Shown: positions 50,155 through 60,971 of the stretch, piece by piece
Layout of the letters: every line of letters begins with the position of its first letter
Numbering within the stretch: the stretch's first letter is position 1
Assembly: GCA_016758965.1 (NCBI GenBank)
Contig: JAEPRB010000073.1
Location: forward strand, 1 to 64,000
DNA length: 64,000 nucleotides
Direction of reading: 5' to 3'
Source of the DNA: Circinella minor
Lineage: Eukaryota; Mucoromycota; Mucoromycetes; Mucorales; Lichtheimiaceae
The notes under the pieces: model-generated
Told to the model about the DNA's origin: nothing
Database searches by the model: none
What the model saw: only the letters and a program-made list of their open reading frames with translations
Made by a program: the position numbers and the translations under genes

Positions 50155-51411
50155 TAAATAAAACACAGATGGGATGTTTTTTGTGTATATATACCTCGCC
50201 CGATATATATGAGGAGTATTAATCAATAATGTACAATTAGTTAGGTACTTCAACCTGATCGTCCTAATGCTCCGTGGCCCTCCTAGTAAAAAGGAATGAT
50301 GTTCGTCAACAGCACAGATGACAACATACACCTATCCCCTACATCACCATTCATACAATTTGGTGCCACCCATTGACGCCGAATTTTTGATAATGCACCT
50401 TTTTGTTTTGGCATAGTTGTTAACATCATTACCAACAAAATCCACATATCAACTAGATTAAAGCACCCTTGATATTCAATTCGATGAATTTTGTGTCAAA
50501 GGCTGATAATTCATGAATATCTCAACATATAGGTAAAAAACAAACAAACAACAGAACCCACATCAAACTAGAGGTAGCATACAAACATGGATTTTTATTG
50601 TACTTGAAGATAATGGTAAATGATAACAAATATCTTATTTTTCTGTTTATTTATGTACATTATTAAAGTAAGCATATAAGTTAAGAGAACCTTGGTGATT
50701 GCAATGCGGGCCGACTGCACAGTCATGATATTTTAATTTTCTCGCTGATAAAGCTTTTATAAACACCAACTACCTCGTATAAATTACCTGATTGACATTA
50801 TATTTGTTGTAATAATAATGGATGAGTTGATCATGAACTTTTACAAATTCATCCATCATGTTTTGAATATTTTTTTTTTATTCTGCGTAGTGCTACTATT
50901 ACTAGGGAGCAATGATATAGGAGTAGATATGGTAGTGGAGGATGTTTGGTGATGGCTGTTTTTGTTTTTGTTTTTGTTGTTGTCTGTTGTCATTTTTCTT
51001 TTTTGAACTACTAACATTTTTGGAATTAGTATTTTGTGCTGGTATATTGTGTTGTTCTTGTCGAGAAGATCTGTAGTGGGACGTAGTGGTAATAGTAAAA
51101 AATCGTGATTATTTTTATTAGCTTTATTGCAGTAGTTACAGATTGTTTGCTTTTGAATTATTTTTATTACCTGGATAATGTTGTTTTTGTTATGCATTAT
51201 TCAGTATTCATTTTCTGCTGGTGTCTCGATTTTTGATGAGTATTCGCCTGGCATCTAGCAAGTACGTTTTCCTTTATCATCTTCCGTGTCGAGTTGCGGT
51301 GAGGTTATCTTGTCCTACACTATCAGCCTAATAAAAATATATATAAAACATTAATGCCTTTCCGAATTGCATACAATTACGATCAGTAAACTTGTGGAAA
51401 CATAAAAGAAG
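50155..51411. other. Intergenic with a weak Cys-rich minus-strand frame
   Basis: No solid gene. A minus-strand frame at 50856-51197 begins MHNKNNIIQVIKIIQKQTIC and continues NYCNKANKNNH, a CxxC followed by His that could be the start of a BED-type zinc finger, then turns into Asn/Lys/Ser low complexity. A second minus frame at 50101-50331 overlaps the Tc1 right end and is likely chance. Confidence 0.35.
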
Positions 51412-51412
51412 C

Positions 51413-51721
51413 CTCGCAATGTACCTTTGAGGTTAGAGCAGGTTGGCATTACCCACTCAATACCCCAAAAGAACATCACTCGACCTTTAAAGAAAAAAAG
51501 AAAAATAGCAAACGAGCCCTCGCAATGTACTCTTGAGTTTAGAGAAGGTTGGTATTACCCACTCAGTACCCCACATAAACATCACTCGCAAGGCACCTTT
51601 GAGGTTAGAACAGGTTGGTATTACCCACTCAGTACCCCAAATGAACATCACTCGCAAGGCACCTTTGAGGTTAGAGCAGGTTAGTATTACCCACTCAATA
51701 CCCCAAATGAACATCACTCGC
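51413..51721. repeat. 66-bp tandem repeat, four units
   Basis: Units begin CTCGCAA at 51413, 51519, 51585 and 51651. Each contains TTTGAGGTTAGA, GGTTGGTATTACCCACTC and ACATCACTCG. The first two are separated by 40 extra A-rich bases. Unit length is divisible by three, so peptide-like frames run through on both strands, but no gene signs accompany them. It lies 140 bp upstream of gene B. Confidence 0.85.
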
Positions 51722-51862
51722 TAGTATAGTCCCCATTGGGGCGTTGAAAAAAAATGAAGTAAAGCAATAAAAACGGAGGAACCAAAAAAGAAAAAAAAAT
51801 TGGTAACATGGCAACGGAACCTAAAAATTTAGCCACCTTTTTCTCCTTTGAACTAAGTTGCC

Positions 51863-53802
51863 ATGGCAGAAATCTTCCGAGAAAGTAAGTGGAATTACTA
51901 TATTAATAGATCGGCAGCAATCTACCAACAGCAACTATAATAAATTAACTTCGCTTATGATTTAGAATTTGTTGAATGTTTTGAGAATGAAAAAGTAGAA
52001 GCTCCTAGTCTTCTAGGATTCTATCTCTATGATAAAGAATTCTTTATCAAACACACATCCAAGAATGAATCCAAGGCAACATGGAACAAACGCTTCAAAA
52101 TAGCAGTCACAAACGAAAATATTAAAGTAAATAATCTAATTTCCAGGATAAAATAAGTGATATGACAAATATTGACAAGTTATATTATTGAAATAGGACT
52201 ATGGAGACGAAGAACCGGATTGAGGAGAGATAGAAAAGGTTGATTAAAACAATATTTAAATTTAACAACCGACAACCTGTACTAATCTCTTATGATAACT
52301 GTTCAATTAGAAAATTTGTATTGTCAACAAATCAAAGTCAAATTCTTCACCTCTCAAGACTAAACTCACAACACAACAAAAAGCCGAGCTTGAGGACTGT
52401 TTCAATAAGCTTGATGACAAGAAATTTTGGTATCTTAAAGCCTCCATTCCCAACTCAAATAAAAATCAAACCACCGCGAAAGTTATTTCTGTGGAGGAAC
52501 GAATGATCAAGTTTGCTCTTAGTTGTAATTATTATCAGTAAGTTCAAAATTAATTTCATATATTGATTATGCAATCGTTTTGTACGATAACTCATTTGTA
52601 ATTTCTTTGACTTTTTGCAGCCCCAGCCAACAATTGATACTTGATTTTACAGATTCAAATTGGGACAATATTTTTACGGATGCCGAACGAAAGGAAATTG
52701 AGGATGCTGGATGTGCACTATTACGACCAATTGACGAATCATAAACACAACAGCTTCACGATTTGAAAAAAATGGTAAATAGACCAACTATATGGCTTAT
52801 AAATTGAAGCCATTTTTCTTTATGATTATTATTTTATATTATAGAAAACTGCTAAGGATGTGTATACGTTTGCACGTAATATTGACCATGATCCTGAAGA
52901 TCAACCTCTTCTTGCTTGGTTATCGTGGTCGCTTCAAACCACTTTGCTCCTTTATCTTAAAAAAAACAAGTTTAACATCCAAGAGTATCTTGAATCTGAC
53001 AAGATGTACTATCTGTGGGGTTTTTTAAATAAAATTTTTGATGGGTCGGAGGATATTTGTCGCATTGGGGTATGCAATTACAGTTTATTTTTCATATATG
53101 TGTCTCATATCCACACATCAAGTGAAATTTACTAAATTCATGTGTTGGTTTATGGATATTTATAGCAAGGAAAAACCGAGCACCGCAAATGCAGCAGCAA
53201 CCGATCGTAAACGAAAGTTGTCAGCGGATACAACGTATATTGGAGGAGATGGAGTGGAACTCGGTTGTTTGGAAATTGGCAAGACAAATATCCAAACCAA
53301 AGAGCTTATGGATGGGTCTATCAAAATGCCAGTCGTGATGCGAGATATGTTGATGGAACTAGTAGAAGAAACTACACCCCTTGTAAATAAGCTCCATATA
53401 TTGGGCTATGTGATAATGGGTATGTTACGGTTAATGAATATTTCTGTTTGGAATCGGTGTTAAGTACATGTTCCCCGCTATTACTGTAGGTAACAAGGTC
53501 AGTTTATTGGATATGGACATTCCCGATGGATATGTGACGAGAATACGCCGTACAAAACCGGCAACATATCCTCATAGCAGCAAGAACTTCGCCGTCCGCT
53601 TTGCCCCATTGTTACAATTAGCCGCTATAGGAAAAAAATCGTTGAGGACACGTTTGAATTATATAGTGAACAAGAAATCTCTTTGTCAGAAGCTGAAGCT
53701 GAAGGACCTGTGATTCCTCGTTTATATTCAATACCATCATCATCAGCATCATCAGCATCATCAGTATCATCCAACAAACGACAAAATACTTCTTATAATT
53801 AA
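51863..53802 (+). pseudogene. Gene B: second member of the gene A family, nearly intact but broken
   Basis: Exons 51863-51884, 51966-52126, 52197-52238, 52359-52537, 52621-52774, 52845-53069, 53166-53419 and 53490-53802. The protein starts MAEIFREKFVECFENEKVEA, then YYLWGFLNKIFDGSEDICR, RKRKLSADTTYIGGDGVELG directly followed by CLEIGK, MPVVMRDMLMELVEE, PDGYVTRIRRTKPATYPHSS and a Ser-rich tail. The order of elements parallels gene A: a helical part, a short G/E-I-K type motif, then a Met/Leu-rich helix and a beta-rich end. Lesions: TGA at 52221, TAA at 52742, a one-base loss in an A-run at 53632-53638, and a phase mismatch at the exon 6/7 joint. I recognise no named domain. The family appears specific to, and multi-copy in, this lineage (inference). 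Confidence 0.6.
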
Positions 53803-54149
53803 CATCAACATATACTTGACCTGGCATGACTTTCCCGTATATTCATTATACCTTTATCTTTTTCTCATTGACTTCCCCATATATCTTATTTCATCATACC
53901 CTTTTACGTATTGTCTTTGTACACAAACAATCTATTCTACCTTTCAGACTACCTTTTTGCCACAATTGTGTATCATTTTTTTTCGTGTCAATAAGTATAA
54001 TGTAAAATAATCCCAATTTCTAAAAGCAACATTTCTCTCCTCACTTTCCTTATGATATTATGTATTCATTCACTTTTATTTGTAAAAGGTATATTCAAAT
54101 ATAAAAATAATAGTATTGTTAACAAACAACATTTCTTCAATATATGTTA

Positions 54150-54251
54150 CAGCGCTGCAAGTTAAATTTGGCCATGCGAAATAAAAAAAAAAGAGCTATG
54201 ATTTTGAAAATGTGCCTAAATCTCCAAATTAAGCTACTTGAATACGAAGTC
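54150..54251. mobile_element. Truncated left end of the Tc1/mariner element
   Basis: CAGCGCTGCAAGTTAAATTT and the following 80 bases match the left end of the element at 48420 (including GCCTAAATCTCCAAATTAAG), then similarity stops. TA precedes it. No right end is seen nearby, so it is a truncated relic. Confidence 0.75.
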
Positions 54252-54563
54252 TACATCTTTCCAGTTCGATACTTCGATAGATATAAATAGATACTCGGTT
54301 GAATAGAACACATATAGTGTGACGCTCTATGCTCCCATCCACTTGAAACATATAACCATATTCGTTTTTCTTATTCTTCATCAACTTTTTTAATTTTTCA
54401 ATCGTTGCAATACCTTTTATTTGAATTCGTTAGTGAAAAAAAAAAGTTGACACTAAAATTGATCTCATTTCTCAATGCATACATACGACGAAAAATATAT
54501 TATTGATTTTGTTAGATCACGTGCCCGCGTTTTTTGCGAAACGGCTGGGGGATGTAAGTTAAC

Positions 54564-55053
54564 ATATGTCGATCCGTTCTGTGGTCATGACAATCTGTTT
54601 GAACATCCAATTTTATACCATTTGAAAAAGTAGCCTAAATTCTAAAAATGGAAAGAAAGCTGTTGTGTTACGTTGTGCATTCAAAAGGATAAATAATGGT
54701 GCCGAGATTTTGTTTTTCTTCCTTTCAAAAATAAAAAACCTGTTGTTACCATGGATTCCTACTTTTCCGAATAGTAAAATTAAGCTTTAATTCATACCAG
54801 TTGTTTTTGTCATCGTCCTCGTTGTGGCAAACAATTTTTTAGGGGTTCTTTTTATATGTTATATTAGAATAATATATGTATATACACTTTTTTTTTTGTT
54901 GATGGTGGTGCAGGGCTCGATCTTATTTTCTATCATGTCTAATCTTTCTTATTTTATTTATTTTTATTAAAAGCACGAATCAAGCAAATCAGTCATCAGA
55001 TTAGACAGAGAGAAAATTTTCATGCCGATCATTGACGTTTTGGGTCAGATTGT
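54564..55053. repeat. Duplicated segment, copy 2
   Basis: Matches 47769-48197. Relative to copy 1 it carries a short insertion near its start and about 50 extra bases near 54980-55030. After GGGTCAGATTGTGTTATA it continues into TAAGTG, the uninterrupted state of the site that holds the MITE in copy 1. Confidence 0.85.
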
Positions 55054-55553
55054 GTTATATAAGTGAAAAAAAAATGTGTGCGTGTAGTGTGATTCAGTCA
55101 CCAAAATAACTTATTACCCACGAAAAATTAGCGTGCCTGTTATATATGTGTATGTAGGGAGGATAAGAAAAATAAAAAATAAAGTAAATAAAACTGGGCT
55201 GTTTCAGTGTCCGAGAACGGGTTTTCTTAAAATGGTTGAACAAGGATGATAGTTGTCCTTGTGTAATCATCTAATAAGGCACTTACAGTGAGAATTAAAG
55301 TCTGAACACAAAATTCTTTTTTTTTAAGTGTTGAACTTAAAGAATCCAAGCACACCCCTTTTTCTTCTTCTTCTTCTTTTTCTCTTTTCTTTTTTTTCTT
55401 CGTTTATCTACCATACATTTTTTTCAACAGCATAAATAATAATATACGGAACGAATTATACAAAACACGAAGAAAAAAAAACCGAGAAAATATATTTTTC
55501 AATCTCAATAACGACACATACAATAAACATCATAAACGAAACGTGATCAAATA

Positions 55554-57350
55554 ATGGATCAACATTATTTTGACCCAGTACCACAACCTGATGGTGGTGA
55601 ATTAGCATCGAAAATCGTTTCGCTTTTATCTATTGGTGCCATGTCAATTTTATTCGGTATCAAAACGTTCAATGTTCAATTTAAATATCTGACCTATTCA
55701 CGTTGGCTCGTATTGGTGCTTTATATTATTTCTTGGGGATTTACTTGTGCAGGCATGCTTTTTGTCACAACAAATAATGGTACAGTAAAGAAAAAAAAAC
55801 TATACACTTCCTTTGTTTTAGTGATGAGAAAGAAGCATTTGTTTCAATATTAATGTTTATAATCTTGATATATTATTTAATGCTATTGCATAATCACACT
55901 TTTATTTATTTTCAACTTTACGACAATCACCATGACAACCCATCAACAAAACGAATTTCTATATACAGGCAATTCCCTTTCTTGTTTTCTCTCCGAAATG
56001 GCGTGTGATATTTTTTATTCTGCTACAAAAATTGTTATTTATATGTGGTAAATGCATCCTTTGATAACATATATATATATTTGACATGCTCAAAAAAATC
56101 AATGACAAAACTAAAATAGTATAAAATATGTTTATTGTTATAGGCTGATTGAAAAAGTTTGGGTAGTATCATCCGTTAGACAATCTCGATGGAAAACAAG
56201 ATCATATAAACTTCACATGATTTTTTTAAGTCCGTACATTGCAATTGCTGCACTTTTGATTGTCTTTCATATTGCAAAAATCGAAGAAAATGGTGTTTGT
56301 ACCATTGGTCTCGAACCAGTAGCCAGTATTCCTTTATTGGTAAATGTCATGAGTGATAAATTATCTATATATATACGAAATAAAACTTATTATTAACTGG
56401 ATGGATTTTTATTATTTAGGTGTATGATTTTGTATGTATAAAAATCAGTTTTAAAAAAAAGCAATGTTCAACATTCAATCAACCAACCAAAAACCAAAAG
56501 AAAAATGAAAATACAAAATACAAAATACTAATCTTATGTGTATATACTTTTTTTTTTTGATTTACAACAATGATAGATCTTCAATTTATACTTTACCATT
56601 TTATTCGTCAAACCTTTAATGAAAATTGGTCGAAGTGTCGAAATGGATTGGAAAAATTCACGATTACATGAAGTTGCTTTACGTACTTTAGCAGCATCCA
56701 CTGTTTGTTTACTTATTTCCTTTGCAAATATTCTTACACTTGTCGTATTAAATGGTGAAGAACGTGGTGTTTTATGTTTAACATGTTGCACAGTCGATGT
56801 CACCATCAACGTCATTACTATTCACTGGGTGACAACGAACCCAACGGGTAAAACTAGTAAAGAACATAACAATGTTAGTAATTCCAATCCAAACGATTCT
56901 TTGGATCCAGATGACCGTACATCCAAACGAGGCGTACAAGGTGACCATGATTCAAAGAGTGGATCACAAAATGGTGGTGGTGCTAATGGTGGACATCCAA
57001 CTATTCGTCGACAAACTGATTTATATAATCTTGGTATTGATGATTATATTGCCGATGCTATGGCACCTGCATATGTAGCTACCTCGGGTGGAGGAACAGT
57101 AGGTTATGCAGGGGGAGGTAATCTTGGGTCCTCAAATAACAATAGCTTAATGCAAACAACAACGGGTGCTGTACCGATTGGAATGCATGAACATTATCGT
57201 TATATGAATGGTAGATTTGTTGTAGTTACTGAAAAAGATGACGATCAAGATGATGATGATACAGGCGTGGAGAGCAGGACCTCTTCTATCCAAGAATCAC
57301 AAAGTAGTCGAAAATCATTAACGAAATTCGGACCATCAGCTCATTCTTAA
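55554..57350 (+). CDS. Multi-pass membrane protein, 7TM-like, unknown ligand
   Basis: Exons 55554-55779, 55969-56047, 56144-56339, 56420-56431 (12 nt) and 56577-57350 give 428 codons. Seven hydrophobic spans are plausible: IVSLLSIGAMSILFG, WLVLVLYIISWGFTCAGML, MACDIFYSATKIVIYMW, MIFLSPYIAIAALLIVFHI, IPLLVYDFIFNLYFTILFV, LAASTVCLLISFANILTLVV and CCTVDVTINVITIHWV. The C-terminal 160 residues are cytoplasmic-type low complexity with Gly, Asp and Ser/Arg runs. The layout resembles orphan G-protein-coupled-receptor-like proteins common in early fungi, but no family motif is certain. The microexon VYDF is needed to keep the frame. Confidence 0.75.
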
Positions 57351-58560
57351 CTGTAAACACAAAATATCAACAACTACAACAATGATACAACATGACAAAT
57401 TAAGATGAAAAGAAAAAGCAAGTCTATAATAAGAAAACAGAGCTTTATGTGTATAAATTTTTTTTAACAGCATCATAAACATATGAAGACGATCAGTAAC
57501 CGTTTATCACATATCACAACTCGACATAATTATTTTATAATCTTCTTTTTCATCACATACAAATAGTATTCCATATATCTTTGTCATGTTGTATTCTTTT
57601 CACCTCTTTCTATATACTTATGTCAAAAGAAAGAAAGAAAAAAAATTATATTACACATATATATTTAACAAAATAACATCATCTACGTACCCCTCCTCCT
57701 TTTTTTTTCTCATTACCCCTTAAAACTTACAAGCTTGCATTCTTTTCCCCATATTTTTCTTTTCATAATAATGTTGCATACCTATCTACATGATAATTTT
57801 TTTTCTCTTTCTCTTTTTATCGCAGTAGTAGCTGTACATTCTCACTTTATAATATGTTTATTATGTTTTGTTTTTATTTTCTTTTTCTTATTCTTTTCTT
57901 CATTTATATTTTATATTCTTTATTATGCTCTATATGGAACCAACTTTTAGCATACGAAATATATATTAGGTTCTTTTTATTTAATTAATAATAATGAATA
58001 ATAGTAGTAATAATCATTTATTTACTTATTTCTATGTCTATGTATGTATGTGTGTTATTATGATTGTGAAAGGTAATCGCTTCTATTGTATAATTTAAAT
58101 TTGGTCTGTGCAAATTATAGCATATTATTGTTTATTATATTATTATTCATTATTACTAATATATATTGAACATATATCCAAAGCTTATTGTTAAAACTAT
58201 TTAAATACATAAATGTATATACATACATAGAATAGTACGTACTGTAGTAGACTATTCATTGAAATCTTTCATAGACAATGTACTCCTAATACATATAGTG
58301 TAACTATTATAATATAATACTGTTTATAAATCGAAGGCTAAACACACGGCCTTCTTGGGGGGGGAATAATAAAGAATAATTATTTATAGAGAAAAAAGGG
58401 GAAGGGTATACAATTTTTATTTTTATAAGTAACGTTTTCAATTCATGAATTTTAAAGGGGTTTAACTTAAATAGAAATTTGTGAACGAGTTATTGAAATA
58501 GATACTATAAAAGAAATATTCATGGAAATTTCTATTCTCTTGAATTAAATGTTTTCTTTT
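57351..58560. other. Intergenic between convergent genes
   Basis: 3' flanks of the 7TM-like and antizyme-like genes: T-rich tracts, TATATA words and many AATAAA-like words. A plus-strand frame at 57735-57950 is Phe/Leu/Ile only and looks like chance reading of T-rich DNA. No gene seen. Confidence 0.5.
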
Positions 58561-59790
58561 TTAAAGTTCATAACCAACAAGAATATAAATTGGATCTTGC
58601 TTATAAATAAAAGGATCAACAAGTTGAAAACCAATGTATAATAAGGCACGTAGTACAATATCTAATAATATACATAATGACAATCATTTACCTTATTACA
58701 AACATTATTTACATATATACGTATATATTTCAATAAAACAACTTACTTGACTTTTTACTGTTCTTATTAATAGCAATAACAAGTGATTCACATTGAATAG
58801 TTTCTGCAATTTCAATCAATTCACTCACACTGATAATAATAATAATAATAACAGATTATATATATATATACACGTATATACAAATGGGCAAAAAATAAAA
58901 ATAAAAAAGTGTTAGTTATCTCTTATTTGAATTTCATAAAAACTAAATGTATTATATTTGATAATTAATCATCAAGTAAGTAAGTTTCCTCCTCCTTTGT
59001 AAGTTATTTCTTGTATTATTATCTTTTGAAGGATATATGTACAATCAAATGTACCTAGTAATAGTAACAGTAACAATAGTAGGAGTAACATGATATATAT
59101 TTATATATGCAATAATAACCATTGAATTGAGGAGGAAACTGCCTCTTTAAGAATATAATATATATAATCCCTTTCACTTTTATTTATATAATAAAAAGAA
59201 AAAACTCACCATGAATAAAATTTAGAATGATCCATACTTTTTTGAGACATAATGTCAGGTAATGTCATTAACATAGTATCTTGATAAACAAATGCATGGC
59301 AATGAATGTTTCTTACTTTTGTCGTATCATTATCATTAGTAATAATAGAACCAATAGATATTATTTCTTGAACTTGAATCATATCTATTTCAGGTATTAT
59401 TGAAGAAACTAATTGATTATATCGTTCAACTATAAAATATACAAGTTAATAATATGTAATAATAATATTAACAATGATATTTACATTACCTTGCTTATCC
59501 ATTGATAATAGTTTTAATCTTAAATCATCTTCTTTTTTTATAGTAGTATTTGAACTAACAGTTCTATTAATGTTATTACTAGATAAATAAGAAGAGAAAA
59601 AGGTTCCTTTGGATCTTTCATCGTCACTACCATCATCATCATCATCGCCACTATTCCTCCTCCTCGTATTACTACTACTACTACTACTACTACTTTTCCT
59701 ACTTCCATCCCCACTAGTTGAATCAGCATTAGATAAAGTTTCAAGTGGAATGGCGTGCTCATTAAACATTGAATTATTTGAAATAAACAT
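58561..59790 (-). CDS. Ornithine decarboxylase antizyme-like protein
   Basis: Exons 59790-59490, 59429-59210, 58829-58747 and 58661-58561 join in phase to 234 codons. The C-terminal part fits the antizyme fold: DTMLMTLPDIMSQKSMDHSK, then FYSW, SELIEIAETIQCESLVIAIN and LRALLYIGFQLVDP, ending ILVGYEL. Antizymes bind ornithine decarboxylase, send it to the proteasome and lower polyamine uptake. In almost all known antizymes synthesis needs a +1 ribosomal frameshift at a stop codon. Here the whole reading frame is open from MFISNNSMF and I see no overlapping short ORF ending in a typical shift site. The N-terminal half is Ser/Asp-rich low complexity. Confidence 0.7.
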
Positions 59791-60971
59791 ATTTGAAAAA
59801 TAAATAATTTAAAGTTGATTGTTGATTGTTGTGTAGTTAATACCGTTGGGTGTTATAGAAGAAAAAGAAGAAGAATAATAATACTATAGTAATTCCGGAC
59901 TCTTGATAAAATGGTATTTGATTGGTAAAGAAAAAAAAAAGACGGTGAATTTATTTAGCTTTAAGATAAATATAAACTGTTTTAATAAAAGAAAAGAATT
60001 GAGTATTTTAATTGAAAATGAGTTCAATTGTTGGGGAGTTACCAAGTAATCAGTTTTTCTTTTTACCTGTTGTTTTATTATAAATGGAAGTTTTTATTTT
60101 TATTTGTTTCGAGTCAAAAGAGATAAACAAGTATTACTTCTGTTCCAGTTTATTTTGTTGTGAAGTGAAAAGTGTGTTATCAGAGAAGTAAACAAAAGTT
60201 GTCAAGTAAAAAAAAAATTAGTCAGGGAACCCGTATGCACCCACAATCCCTTCAATCTCTCTCCGCAACAAACAAATCAACTACTTTTTTTGCATAAATA
60301 ACAGTTACATCGGCATTTTTTTTATTTTGGAAATGAAAAATGAAAATCATGGTGTAACGAAAAAAAAAACCTACTTTTATACTCATCAAGATCATCCCAA
60401 TTCATTATGATAGATTTTCACACTATAATATTATATGTTATTTTCACACTATTTAATTCATTATATATAATTATTTATTGTGTCTTTTAACTATTCATGA
60501 TTTTTTATCATTATGTATGATATTCAGGAGCTATTCATTATTTTTTTCACGAGGTTATTTCACGAAACAAGGTATTAATCTTCTTCTCCTATATATATAA
60601 AAAAAAACCATTTTTAAAAATGAACAAAGAAGAAGTATTGTTGATTTGTTTGAGGTTCCACGGCATGATACAATAAAAGTAATTTTCGTTAAGGGGTAAA
60701 ATATTAATAATAGTAATAATAATAACTTTTTATGAATTATTCCATTTCAAACTATTTCTTCTTCCCTCACTACCAAACAACCTTTCTCTCTCCAAAAAAA
60801 AGCGAAGTTACGCTTTTCTTTCTTTTTCTTTTTCTTTCTTCTACTTTCTTTTCTCTTTCTTTCTTTTTTAAGTACGCGATTTTCGTTTTTGTTGTTTTTT
60901 CTTTTCTTTAGAGATTATAAATTTTTTTTTTTTCAATTCAATTTGACATGCCTTGAGGTGTTCAATTCCTC
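59791..60971. promoter_or_regulatory. Divergent promoter region of antizyme-like and RasGEF genes
   Basis: 1.2 kb between two divergent start codons. It contains long pyrimidine tracts near 60760-60930 just before the RasGEF start, common in fungal promoters. A minimal upstream frame (ATG CCT TGA at 60948) lies 24 bases before the RasGEF ATG and could lower its translation. No other element is named. Confidence 0.45.

Noticed and set aside
57735..57950. Phe/Leu-rich 71-codon frame resembling a membrane peptide
   Set aside because: Poly-T tracts translate to Phe/Leu; it lies in a 3' flank with no gene signals.
60948..60956. ATG at 60948 as the RasGEF start
   Set aside because: It reads ATG CCT TGA and stops at once; the next ATG (60972) opens the conserved frame.
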